Part shown: one piece after another, positions 24,267 through 32,412 of the stretch
Position numbering within the stretch: the first letter of the stretch is position 1
How the letters are laid out: each line of letters begins with the position of its first letter
Source: Anaerolineae bacterium
GTDB lineage: Bacteria > Chloroflexota > Anaerolineae > 4572-78 > J111
Assembly: GCA_022071955.1 (NCBI GenBank)
Contig: JAJVIM010000012.1
Span: forward strand, 130,029-194,028
Direction: 5' to 3'
Length of the DNA stretch: 64,000 nt
Notes under the pieces: generated by a model
The model's database searches: none
What the model was told of the DNA's origin: nothing
Seen by the model: the letters and a program-made list of their open reading frames with translations, nothing else
Translations under genes and position numbers: made by a program

Positions 24267-24420
24267 TTTACCCCTCCCCCCAACCCCCTCCCCAAATTGG
24301 GGAGGGGGAGATTTGATTGAGTTTGTGCTTTTCGGTGGCTTTGCCACCGAAAAGCACAAACAAAAAACATCGTTCCACCCTCTCCCACGAGTGGGAGAGG
24401 GTGGCCAGGGGGGTGAGGGC
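24267..24420. repeat. Composite palindromic element, copy 2
   Basis: Same plan as the element at 5157: C-rich left end; left stem (24284-24295 with 24297-24308); central perfect 19-bp stem (24321-24339 with 24343-24361, loop TTT); right stem (24375-24388 with 24391-24404); end CAGGGGGGTGAGGGC. Comparison of the two central stems shows 13 of 19 left-arm positions identical and all six differences mirrored in the right arm. It lies between the start of the hydrolase gene and the end of polX. Confidence 0.88.
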
Positions 24421-24519
24421 TGAATAGCAGATCAGTTAACTTAGCCAAGTTTGAAAAAACCAGCCGCGTAAGGGCAAATGAGAGAGGAATGAGGGTATAC
24501 ACCCGTGAGTTATATTCAA

Positions 24520-26256
24520 TTATACCGGCAATTTGAAGTGCGCCACAAATTCGGCCAGCGGCAGGGTGTTGAGCACGTTGGCGGCGGTGGCCCAGCCACG
24601 GTTGGCCGTGGCCACGCCAAAATGCAGGTTGTCAAAATCGTGGGTGTGATGGGCATCGCAATTGATGATCAACTTTACACCCAGTTCGATGGCCCGGCGG
24701 GCGTGGGCATCGTTCAAATCGAGCCGTTCCGGGGCGGCGTTGATTTCCAGCGCGGTGCCCGTGGCCGCCGCCGCCCGAAAAACCGCTTCCATATCAAAAT
24801 CGCCGGCTTCGCGGCGGGGCAGCAGCCGCCCGCTGGGATGGCCAATCAATTTAACGTGCGGGTTGTTGATAGCGTTGAGCATGCGCCGGGTGAGAGTGTC
24901 GCGGTCCTGGCGCAGGCCGGTATGCACCGAGGCCACCACAAAATCAAGCTCGGCCAGCACGTCATCGGCAAAATCCAGCGAGCCATCGGCTTTGATTTCC
25001 ATTTCTGTGCCCTGCCACAGTTTGATGCCTGGCAGGCGGGCCTGCACCTCGTCCAACTCGCGGCGCTGCTGGCGCAATCGCTCCGGGGTGAGGCCGTTGG
25101 CCACGCCCAAACTCTGCGAGTGATCGGTGATGGCCAGATATTTGTAGCCGCGGGCCAGCGCCGCCCGGGCCATTTCTTCGATGCTGTGCTGGCCGTCGCT
25201 CCAGGTAGAGTGGCAGTGAACTTCGCCGCGAATCTGGTCGGTAACCAACGGGGTGGGCAGCTCGCCGCGCAGCGCGGCTTCAATTTCGCCGCGAGCTTCG
25301 CGCAGGTGGGGCGGAATGTAGGCCAGCCCCAAAAACTGGTACAGTGCGGCTTCATCGGCAAAAACAAGCTGTTCGCCGTCGCTTTCACGGGTGAGGGCGT
25401 ACTCGTTAAGGCTGAAGCCTTTTTTCTGGGCCAGTTCGCGCAGTTTGACGTTGTGGTTGAGGCTGCCGGAAAAATATTGCAGCGCCGTGCCCCAGCGTTC
25501 CGGCTCCAAACAGCGCAAATCGGCCTGCATGCCGTTGCTCAGCCGCACCGATGTTTTGGTTTCGCCGGCGGCAATCACCTCCGATACTTCCGGCAGGGTT
25601 TTGAAAGCGGCCATAATGGGCGCGGGGTCGCTGGTGGCGGCCAAAAAATCAAGGTCGCCGATGGTTTCACGCATGCGGCGCAGGCTGCCGGCGGTCTCTA
25701 CTTTTTGAGTTTGGGGCAGCGCCCGCAACGCGGCGAGTACCCGCTGAGCCAGCGGCCAGGCCACACCCAGATGCACCCGGTCGGTTTGGCGGCGGGCCAG
25801 CGCCTCAATGCTGGCCAAAATGCGGGCTTCGCTTTTTTCACCCATGCGCGGCAGGCTGCGCAGTTGGCCCTGCTCGGCGGCGGCTTTAACCTGGGCCACG
25901 GTGGTAATGTTCAATTCCTGCCACATTAATTTGGCCAGTTTGGGGCCAACATCGGGGATGGCCAGCACATCAACCAGACTCTCCGGCACCTCGGCCACCA
26001 GCCGGTTCCAGAAACCCAGCTCGCCGGTGGAAAACAGCTCGTCAATTTTTTCGGCGATGGCCTGGCCAATACCTTCGATCCGTTTGAGGTCCTGCCCCGA
26101 TTGCCAGACATCGAATAAATCCTGGCCCAAACTTGTAATGCTATCGGCGGCTTTGCGGTAGGCCAGTATTTTAAACCGATTTTCGCCCTTTATTTCCAAC
26201 AGATCGCCAATTTTGGCAAATACATCCGCAACCTGTTTGTTGTTTAAACGCGCCAT
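24520..26256 (-). CDS. polX: PolX-type DNA polymerase/PHP phosphoesterase
   Basis: A 578-residue bacterial family X polymerase used in base-excision and gap repair. In order: an 8-kDa-like helical domain (1-90), helix-hairpin-helix motifs (IEGIGQAIAEKI; IPDVGPKLAKLM; LPRMGEKSEARIL), the nucleotidyltransferase signature GSLRRMRETIGDLDFL with the metal-binding Asp pair, and a C-terminal PHP domain (HCHSTWSDG, AITDHS, EMEI, SVHT, GHPSGR, NCDAH) that gives 3'-5' exonuclease or phosphatase activity with metal ions. Length matches Bacillus and Deinococcus PolX. Transcribed alone; the palindromic element lies downstream. Confidence 0.95.
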   Translation of the reverse strand: MARLNNKQVADVFAKIGDLLEIKGENRFKILAYRKAADSITSLGQDLFDVWQSGQDLKRIEGIGQAIAEKIDELFSTGELGFWNRLVAEVPESLVDVLAIPDVGPKLAKLMWQELNITTVAQVKAAAEQGQLRSLPRMGEKSEARILASIEALARRQTDRVHLGVAWPLAQRVLAALRALPQTQKVETAGSLRRMRETIGDLDFLAATSDPAPIMAAFKTLPEVSEVIAAGETKTSVRLSNGMQADLRCLEPERWGTALQYFSGSLNHNVKLRELAQKKGFSLNEYALTRESDGEQLVFADEAALYQFLGLAYIPPHLREARGEIEAALRGELPTPLVTDQIRGEVHCHSTWSDGQHSIEEMARAALARGYKYLAITDHSQSLGVANGLTPERLRQQRRELDEVQARLPGIKLWQGTEMEIKADGSLDFADDVLAELDFVVASVHTGLRQDRDTLTRRMLNAINNPHVKLIGHPSGRLLPRREAGDFDMEAVFRAAAATGTALEINAAPERLDLNDAHARRAIELGVKLIINCDAHHTHDFDNLHFGVATANRGWATAANVLNTLPLAEFVAHFKLPV

Positions 26257-26437
26257 CGCTTATCCCCTGTGGTAACGCTGTTTATTGACGTTAAATAAAA
26301 TTTGCAATTTTCAAAGGCTGGAGTAACATGCCTGCCATATTGAGCGCCGGTTGGCGCCTGGCCTGCAATTTGGGAACAATTGCAAGTTGGTTATATTTGT
26401 CGCTACGTTTCAGTAAGCAGGAAGGAGCAAGCGCTTT

Positions 26438-26668
26438 ATGGATATCGTGCTGCTGAGGCATCGAATCTCAGACACGTTGACCAGTTTAGTTGGCAAACTT
26501 ACCGAAACTGAAGGGGACGCGGCCCCCCAGAACCCAATGGATGTGCTACATCAGGAAATTTGCCAACTTGAGCAATCCATTGTTGAAATCGCTACCCGCC
26601 CCAGCCGTGTCATCAGACCCCCCAAACCCATCACCGAACAACAAAAGATAATTGATTTGGCCGGTTAA
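26438..26668 (+). CDS. Small hypothetical protein
   Basis: A 76-residue soluble protein, start chosen after AAGGAG (12 nt upstream). Sequence is mixed, with an N-terminal helix (MDIVLLRHRISDTLTSLVGKL), a central acidic helix (DVLHQEICQLEQSIVEIA) and a basic Pro-rich stretch (RPSRVIRPPKPI). No family is recognised. It is followed by a good terminator, which supports a real transcript. Confidence 0.55.
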   Translation: MDIVLLRHRISDTLTSLVGKLTETEGDAAPQNPMDVLHQEICQLEQSIVEIATRPSRVIRPPKPITEQQKIIDLAG

Positions 26669-26702
26669 CTTATAAATTTATTGTGGAACTGTTCCCAAAA
26701 AT

Positions 26703-26739
26703 AAATCCCACCCAAAATTATGCGGTGGGATTTGTTTTT
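26703..26739. terminator. Intrinsic terminator
   Basis: AAATCCCACC (26703-26712) pairs with GGTGGGATTT (26724-26733), followed by TTTGTTTTT. It serves the small gene upstream; on the minus strand it could also end the response-regulator gene, whose stop is at 26753. Confidence 0.85.
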
Positions 26740-26752
26740 GAGCCACCCGCGC

Positions 26753-27484
26753 CTAATTTTTTTTGGTAGCAATGGTGTACCCCCGGCGAGGAATAGTGAT
26801 GAGTACTTCGGGGCGGGAGGGGTTAACCTCAATTTTTTCTCGCAGATTTTTGATATGCATGCGCACCAGATCCTGGCTGCCTGTTTCGGGGGGATAATCC
26901 CACACTTCTTCTAACAGGCGGTTGCTGGTAAAAACTTCGCCGGGATGGGTCATTAAATGGTAAAGCAGCTCAAATTCCACCGGGGTCAGCGTTGCTTCTT
27001 TTTGGCCGGTTGAAATTTTGAACGTTTCTTTATCCAGAACTACGTTGTTAACTTTGACAGCATTTTTTGAAACAGACAGAGTTTTAGGCCGCGCCCGGCG
27101 CAAAATCGCTTCGATCCGTAATTGCAGTTCCTCTAAATTAAAGGGCTTGGTCAGGTAATCATCGGCGCCGGCTCTAAACCCCTCAACACGATCTTCCGGC
27201 TGGCCCAGAGCCGTCAAAAACAAAATCGGGATATCGGCCATAGTTGGATCGGCCCGCAACTGACGGCACGTGTCGATACCGTTCAGGCCGGGCATTACCA
27301 CATCCAGCACAATCAAATCGGGCCGGTGTTTGACTGCCTCTTTGATAGCGGCAATACCGCTGTGAACAACCACCACCTGAAAATTTCGCCGCAGGGCGTT
27401 CTCAATGGATTTAGACACTTCAAGATCATCGTCAACCACAAGAATACGTGGCAAACTTTTTTCGGCTGCCAAACTTCTGCCCAT
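26753..27484 (-). CDS. OmpR-family response regulator
   Basis: A 243-residue two-component regulator. Receiver domain about 12-130: acidic pair VDDD, phosphoacceptor in LIVLDVVMPG, conserved Thr in LTA and Lys in TKPF. C-terminal winged helix (about 155-240): LTPVEFELLYHLMTHPGEVFTSNRLLEEVWDY ... IKNLREKIEVNP ... RRGYTI. It binds DNA when phosphorylated. No kinase is adjacent. ATG 27484 places the receiver 12 residues from the start; an in-frame extension to 27628 is not supported. Divergent from the GntR-B12 regulator. Confidence 0.93.
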   Translation of the reverse strand: MGRSLAAEKSLPRILVVDDDLEVSKSIENALRRNFQVVVVHSGIAAIKEAVKHRPDLIVLDVVMPGLNGIDTCRQLRADPTMADIPILFLTALGQPEDRVEGFRAGADDYLTKPFNLEELQLRIEAILRRARPKTLSVSKNAVKVNNVVLDKETFKISTGQKEATLTPVEFELLYHLMTHPGEVFTSNRLLEEVWDYPPETGSQDLVRMHIKNLREKIEVNPSRPEVLITIPRRGYTIATKKN

Positions 27485-27708
27485 TGTATAAAGCCTGTCT
27501 GCTAACTCTGGAAGTTGAACTATTATATCACAAGCCCCAACCTGAGCCAACCCGCCGCAAATAATCGCAACTGTTAAATGACTGGCGCGTACAGTAAGCA
27601 GTATCTCAAAAAAAACGAACCTTTCCAATTTGTCAAAAATTAACTTATTTTTAATTTAGCCGATGTAATATCCAAGGAAGTTCGACAGCAATAACCCTTT
27701 AAAAGTTG

Positions 27709-27737
27709 TTGACATTCGAACAAAAGTGCGATAAAAT
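27709..27737 (+). promoter_or_regulatory. Sigma-70 promoter of the GntR-B12/LON/sigma operon
   Basis: TTGACA (27709-27714), 17-bp spacer, TAAAAT (27732-27737). The predicted start site is near 27744, giving a leader of about 87 nt. Confidence 0.8.
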
Positions 27738-27744
27738 AAAGGTA

Positions 27745-27764
27745 ACTGGTATACACTGGTATAC
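27745..27764 (+). promoter_or_regulatory. Tandem direct repeat, candidate operator
   Basis: Two adjacent perfect copies of ACTGGTATAC (27745-27754 and 27755-27764) at the expected transcription start. TGGTATA resembles half-sites of HutC-type GntR regulators (TGGT-TA-ACCA), while the head-to-tail layout with about one helical turn resembles the direct-repeat operators of CarH. Autoregulation by the adjacent fusion protein is the likely use. Confidence 0.6.
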
Positions 27765-27830
27765 TTATCAACAGCAAGAGTAAGAGGCAAAACACAATTT
27801 CCTTGTACACCTCAGGCAAAATGAGAGAAA

Positions 27831-28856
27831 ATGCATCTGGATAAGCAGCACCCCAGGCCCGTTTATTTGCAGTTAAAAGATTTACTGCAACAGCAAATTG
27901 AACAGGGTTACTATTTCTCTCACCAGCAACTGCCATCTGAACGAGATCTGTGCCAACTCCACAACCTCAGCAGAATGACGGTGCGCAAGGCCTTAAAAGC
28001 ACTCATCAACGACGGTTACGCTTATGCGCGGGCGGGAAAAGGCACTTTTGTAAGTGATTTAGCGGGCAAAGCGTCTAAGAGTCGACCGGGTGCGTCAAAA
28101 ATTCCAGGCCTGAGCGATTGGCATTCAACCCAACCACAATACTGGCAAAAATTAATAGACCCGCTGCTTTCGTTTGATTGTGTAGGGACAGAAGTGGTGA
28201 TCAGCGAGATGCTGGCGGTTCACTCTCTTGAAATCGTGGCCAGCAAGTTGTTCCCGGAAATTATCAAATATCTGGAACAACAGTGGCAGGCCGGACACAT
28301 TTGTTTACCGGCTCACAACTTTGCCATCACCACCCTTCGTTCGCAATTGATTGCGATGGTGAATGCCGCATCGATGGCCAGGTATAACCCCAAAATTTTG
28401 CTGGGGTGCGCGCCGGGAGATCAACATGAAATTGGATTGTTGTTGCTGGCCCTGAGCTTACGGCGGCGCGGTTTTCAGGTGATTTATATGGGGCCTAACC
28501 TGACTCCAGAAGAATTTCACCAGATCATCGAAACAGGCCAGCCCGCCCTCATTTGCCTGTCGGCCGCAACAGAAGTGGCAGCGGACAGCTTAAAAGCATT
28601 AGCCAGCAGATGTGTGGCAGAGAAATCGGTAAAAATAACACCTAACGGAACACTGGAAACCTTTAAACCGTGGTTAACATTTGGCGGTGTGGCATTTAGC
28701 CAAAACCCAAACCGGATTGCGGAAATACCCGGCATCTATCTGGGAAATTCAATAGAGGACGCCGTCAATTTTATCGAACACCTGGTTTTACCGCCAGGCC
28801 AGTCAACCTTAACAACCCGTATGCAGCCTGATTTGAGGCAAACCAGCCATGCTTGA
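27831..28856 (+). CDS. GntR-family regulator fused to a cobalamin-binding domain
   Basis: A 341-residue regulator. Residues 8-75 form a HutC-type GntR winged helix (VYLQLKDLLQQQIEQG, LPSERDLC, SRMTVRKALKALINDGY, GKGTFV). Residues 105-180 resemble the four-helix bundle of CarH/LitR, with W152. Residues 187-320 are a B12-binding Rossmann fold with the D-x-H-x-x-G motif at 197-202; H199 would be the lower cobalt ligand. CarH's His next to the Trp is Gln153, and its Glu-His pair is His162-Asn163, so CarH-type photochemistry may not be retained. CarH normally carries a MerR, not a GntR, head. The next gene overlaps it by 8 nt. Confidence 0.85.
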   Translation: MHLDKQHPRPVYLQLKDLLQQQIEQGYYFSHQQLPSERDLCQLHNLSRMTVRKALKALINDGYAYARAGKGTFVSDLAGKASKSRPGASKIPGLSDWHSTQPQYWQKLIDPLLSFDCVGTEVVISEMLAVHSLEIVASKLFPEIIKYLEQQWQAGHICLPAHNFAITTLRSQLIAMVNAASMARYNPKILLGCAPGDQHEIGLLLLALSLRRRGFQVIYMGPNLTPEEFHQIIETGQPALICLSAATEVAADSLKALASRCVAEKSVKITPNGTLETFKPWLTFGGVAFSQNPNRIAEIPGIYLGNSIEDAVNFIEHLVLPPGQSTLTTRMQPDLRQTSHA

Positions 28857-29553
28857 TTATGGGGTAGACCTGCCAATATTTCCGTTAAATACCGTTCTTT
28901 TTCCGGGGATGATGTTACCCCTGCACATTTTTGAAGACCGGTACAAAATAATGGTCAAAGATTGTTTAGACAGCGACAACATTTTTGGGGTGGTTTTGGC
29001 CAAAAACAGACAGGCAGTTACGCCAAATGTGGCCAATATCTTTGTCGATGATATTTTTGCCGTGGGCACAACCGCCCATATCACGGCCGTGGAGCGGCTC
29101 AAAGATGACCGGATGAATTTGATCACCATTGGCCAGGAAAGATTTGTGCTCAAAGGCATCCGGCCCAGCCAGGCCGATTACCTGATTGGCACGGTTGACC
29201 CGCTGCCGTTAAAAATGTCAGCGGGTAATCCCGTCATTAACGCCCTGACCGGCCAGTTAAGGCTAAAGGTTGAACAATATATTCAGCAACTGGCCGACGC
29301 TTCCGGTGAGGAATTTTCTGCGGAAAACCTGCCGGATGACCCCGAGTCGCTGGCCTATCTGGCCGGAACAGCCTTACAAGGCCCGCTGATAGACAAACAG
29401 CAACTTCTGGCCGTAAATTCGCTGGATCAACTGGTTACGCAATCGGTGAGCGTGCTGGACAAAGAAAACAAAATTTTGGCGTATATGCTGAATGCTTACA
29501 GCGTCCATCAAAAAATTAAGCGGCTTCCATTTATCGATTATTCACTCAACTGA
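28849..29553 (+). CDS. Lon substrate-binding (N-terminal) domain protein
   Basis: A 234-residue stand-alone LON_substr_bdg protein without ATPase or protease domain. The signature is LPIFPLNTVLFPGMMLPLHIFEDRYKIMVKDCL at the start, followed by a beta-rich PUA-like fold and a helical C-terminal part. Such proteins may deliver or shield substrates for Lon; function not established. Its ATG overlaps the end of the GntR-B12 gene (8 nt), so coupling is likely, and a sigma factor gene follows 84 nt later. A role in controlling stability of either regulator is inference. Confidence 0.9.
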   Translation: MLDYGVDLPIFPLNTVLFPGMMLPLHIFEDRYKIMVKDCLDSDNIFGVVLAKNRQAVTPNVANIFVDDIFAVGTTAHITAVERLKDDRMNLITIGQERFVLKGIRPSQADYLIGTVDPLPLKMSAGNPVINALTGQLRLKVEQYIQQLADASGEEFSAENLPDDPESLAYLAGTALQGPLIDKQQLLAVNSLDQLVTQSVSVLDKENKILAYMLNAYSVHQKIKRLPFIDYSLN

Positions 29554-29637
29554 GATGATGACCACAACCCGAATTTGCACCCGGTTGTGGTTAGCGGTGT
29601 AGTAAAGCGGAACAAAACTAAAAAAGGTGAGAAAATT

Positions 29638-30561
29638 ATGGCAACAACCTGGGCACCAGACGAAGCTCTGTTTAGGCTAAGTATTGCAAACCTGGCCGCG
29701 ACAGCTCCGGTTTCCCCAAAAGAAGAGAAGCGCCTGATCAATGTGATGATCAAGGGCAAAGATGCCAGAAAACGACTGATCAGAGACAAGGCCATGCCCG
29801 ATACCCAACGGCAGGCGATGGAAAAACTGGTCAGAGACGGTCAAGACGCCCGCAAAATGCTGATCCAGGCCAACGGCCGCCTGGTAATCAGCATTGCCAG
29901 TAAATATACCGGCCACGGCTTGAGCCTGGCCGAGCTTTCTCAGGAAGGCGTGCTCGGCCTGATCCGGGCCATCGACAAGTTTGACACCAGTAAAGGCGTG
30001 CGCCTGAGCACTTACGCCAGCTACTGGATCAGGCAAAGCGTTAGCCGGGCCGTAGCCGTGCAAACGCGGGTTATCCGGCTGCCGGTGCACAAAGTAGACC
30101 ATCTGGGCAAAATCAGAAAAGTGATGGGCCAGCTCACCCAACAGCTTGGCCGCGTTCCGGAGTTGGAAGAAATTGCCGCGCTCACCGGTGACGACCCGCA
30201 GCAAATTCACGAACTGCTGCAGGATGGCCAGGAAACCCTGAGCCTTGAAGAACCGGTGGGCGAGGATGGCGCCACCCTGGCCGATTTTGTGGAAAACGAC
30301 CTGACTCAGGCGCTGGAAGATCAGGTCGACTCGACGCTGCTGGAAAACGAAATCCGGCAGGCGCTCTCCGGCTTAACCGCCCGCGAGAGCCGCATTGTCG
30401 AGCTGCGCTACGGCCTGCGCGATGGCCAGCCGCTCACGCTGCAAGATGTGGCCGAGCGCTTTGGCCTAACCCGCGAGCGCATCCGCCAGATTGAAAAAGA
30501 GGCGCTGGCCAAACTGCGGCGGCCGCATCACGCCAGCCGGCTGATGGGCTTCGTCAACTAA
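29638..30561 (+). CDS. Group 2 (RpoD-like) sigma-70 factor
   Basis: A 307-residue alternative primary-type sigma factor. Region 2: [58 protein letters not shown], covering core binding and -10 recognition. Region 3: [30 protein letters not shown]. Region 4: [15 protein letters not shown]...[31 protein letters not shown], the -35 reader. Region 1.1 is absent, as in stationary-phase or light/stress sigma factors of group 2. ATG 29638 follows AAAGGTGAG. Third gene of the GntR-B12 operon, ended by a strong terminator. Confidence 0.93.
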   Translation: [307 protein letters not shown]

Positions 30562-30579
30562 ACAATCAAATTTCAATAG

Positions 30580-30614
30580 AAAAAGCCCCGGCGATAACGC
30601 GTCGGGGCTTTTTT
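30580..30614. terminator. Bidirectional intrinsic terminator
   Basis: AAAAAGCCCCG (30580-30590) pairs with CGGGGCTTTTT (30603-30613) around a loop that can pair further. It separates the sigma operon from the convergent TPR gene. Confidence 0.9.
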
Positions 30615-30631
30615 GTTGACCGGTAGATTTT

Positions 30632-31438
30632 TTAGCGCAGCCGCGCCGAGATAGCGGCCGTGCCCAAAAAGAGGAGCAACCCCGGTGAAATGGCTCCCCA
30701 AATGCCGTTGGCCATTAACCCCACAAGCAAAAACGGCAGCGTCGCCGCTATCAAACAGCCAATGACCACGTGCCGCAAATAGCGGGAGCGACGCTTTTTT
30801 ACGCCCCAGCGCACTGCTTCGGCGATGAAGCCGGCAACAATGGGGGCCACAAAAAAGCCAATAAGCAGCACAAAAAAGCCAAAACCGCTCAAAATGGTAG
30901 TAAACAACCCGGCCACCACCAGCGACAGCGGAAACGCAATTACCGCAGCGATGATGTAATCCATATTTGTGCCGGAATAATATTTGTTTTCCTGCTCGCG
31001 GATGCACTCCGGGCAGCGAAATCCAACCGGTGTGCGCACGGCGCAGCGGGGGCAAATAGGCCGGCCGCACTTGTTGCAGCGCAAACTGGTTTCAACCTCC
31101 GGGTGGCGATAACAAAACGCCGGGCTGCCGTCCATTTTGATAGCCGGGTGCAAACTTTCTGTGGCCACTACCCGCTCTTCCTGGGCCGCCAGTTTCGTTT
31201 CGATCATTTGCAGGCCGGCTTTGGCATCAACATTGTCCGGGTTCAGTTCAAGCACCCGGTTAAAGCACTTTTTTTTGTACTCCAGCGAATCCACCACGCC
31301 GGCCAGCGCCAGCCAGGCCTCGATGTTGTCCGGGTCTTGTTGTGTGGCCCGGGTCAACAACCGCCGCGCCTCAGACAGATCGCCCACTCGGGCCGCCGTT
31401 TGCCCTTGCTGGACCAAATCTTTTGTGATGTCACTCAT
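30632..31438 (-). CDS. TPR/B-box-type zinc finger membrane protein
   Basis: A 268-residue protein. The N-terminal 90 residues hold TPR-like repeats (ARRLLTRATQQDPDNIEAWLALAGV, CFNRVLELNPDNVDAKAGL). Residues about 108-150 form a B-box-like zinc finger (CYRHPEVETSLRCNKCGRPICPRCAVRTPVGFRCPEC, Cys/His-rich). The C-terminal 110 residues contain four transmembrane helices with basic connecting loop (KKRRSRYLRH). Similar proteins are common in Chloroflexota and their role is unknown; the cytosolic part looks like a protein-interaction platform. Start ATG 31438 is used; a TTG 9 nt upstream is an alternative. Confidence 0.8.
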   Translation of the reverse strand: MSDITKDLVQQGQTAARVGDLSEARRLLTRATQQDPDNIEAWLALAGVVDSLEYKKKCFNRVLELNPDNVDAKAGLQMIETKLAAQEERVVATESLHPAIKMDGSPAFCYRHPEVETSLRCNKCGRPICPRCAVRTPVGFRCPECIREQENKYYSGTNMDYIIAAVIAFPLSLVVAGLFTTILSGFGFFVLLIGFFVAPIVAGFIAEAVRWGVKKRRSRYLRHVVIGCLIAATLPFLLVGLMANGIWGAISPGLLLFLGTAAISARLR

Positions 31439-31539
31439 CAGTTTCAACGTTCCTTCAAGTTGTTACTAACCAGGTTCAAGATTAATTTACCAACGATTTC
31501 TAAATTTCAAGTGAATTTCAACGCAAGCCGGTGGGCCGG

Positions 31540-32412
31540 CTATCGTTTGCCGGTTTGATACCCCAGCCGGCGCATCAGCGTTCGGTAGAAATAATTTTTT
31601 TCCTGCAAACGCACAAATCGCCCCACCGATGGCCCGGCGCTCATCACAATTTCGTCGTCATTGGCCAGCTCAACCTCATATTGGCCGTCAACTGTCAGCG
31701 CGGCCGTGTGATCGGTGGAAATTTGCACGCACACCGTTACGCCCTTGGACAGCACCAGCCCCCGGTCTAAACTGAGGTGCGCGGCCAGCGGGATCAACAA
31801 AAAATTTTCCAGCTCCGGCGGTAAAATGGGGCCGCCCGCCGCCAGCGCATAGGCCGTTGAACCGGTAGAAGTGGCCACAATCAGCCCGTCGGCGGTATAG
31901 GTGGTTAAATAACCGCCATCGATGTAGGTGGCCAGGCGGATGACCCGGGCCAGTTGCGCCCGGCTGATGACCACTTCGTTGAGCGCCTCGTACACGCCTA
32001 CGGACTGGCCCTGGCGCTGGTGCTCGGCGTGAACCATCAGCCGCTCTTCAATCCAGCAGTTGCCGGCCATGGTTTGCTCCACCGCGAGCGGCCATTCGGC
32101 GGGCTGAGCTTCGCTCAAAAAACCCAGCCGGCCCATATTGACGCCCAAAATTGGAATGCGGTACGGCGCGGCCAGCCGGGCCGCGCGCAACATCGAACCA
32201 TCACCGCCGAGCACAATCAGCAAATCGGACGAGGCCACCGGCTCGCGAATGGCGGCTTCATCCCACACCGAACTGACCCAGCCCGACGCGCCGCGGCTTT
32301 CGACGGCCTCAAAAATTTCGGCGGCCATCACCCGCGATTCGGCCAGCTTGGGGTGGTACAGCAGCCCCACCCGCTTAAACGCCGGCTCAGGAATGTGCGC
32401 TGGCGCGGACAT
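31540..32412 (-). CDS. nadK: NAD kinase
   Basis: A 290-residue ATP-NAD kinase making NADP. The diacylglycerol-kinase-type motif LIVLGGDGSML (near residue 70) carries the catalytic GGDG; EALNEVVISR supplies the conserved NE; the second signature ADGLIVATSTGSTAYALAAGGPIL follows, and LTVDGQ near the end is typical. Length fits the family. Its ATG shares one base with the hisS stop codon (TGATG), so the two are coupled. Confidence 0.95.
   Translation of the reverse strand: MSAPAHIPEPAFKRVGLLYHPKLAESRVMAAEIFEAVESRGASGWVSSVWDEAAIREPVASSDLLIVLGGDGSMLRAARLAAPYRIPILGVNMGRLGFLSEAQPAEWPLAVEQTMAGNCWIEERLMVHAEHQRQGQSVGVYEALNEVVISRAQLARVIRLATYIDGGYLTTYTADGLIVATSTGSTAYALAAGGPILPPELENFLLIPLAAHLSLDRGLVLSKGVTVCVQISTDHTAALTVDGQYEVELANDDEIVMSAGPSVGRFVRLQEKNYFYRTLMRRLGYQTGKR

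Noticed and set aside
5157..24420. The palindromic elements as ends of an insertion sequence
   Set aside because: No transposase or other mobile gene lies between them and the 19-kb interval is ordinary chromosome; they are independent dispersed copies.
24505..25929. 474-codon open frame on the plus strand
   Set aside because: Antisense to the well-supported polX gene, with biased composition and no domain.
27640..27936. 98-codon minus-strand frame with a hydrophobic stretch
   Set aside because: It overlaps the promoter, direct repeat and start of the GntR-B12 gene, and lacks a ribosome site; the hydrophobic run comes from the A/T-rich promoter.
27831..28856. Calling the fusion regulator a CarH/LitR photoreceptor outright
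   Set aside because: The DNA-binding head is GntR, and the CarH light-adduct His and the Glu-His pair are not conserved; only cobalamin binding is supported.
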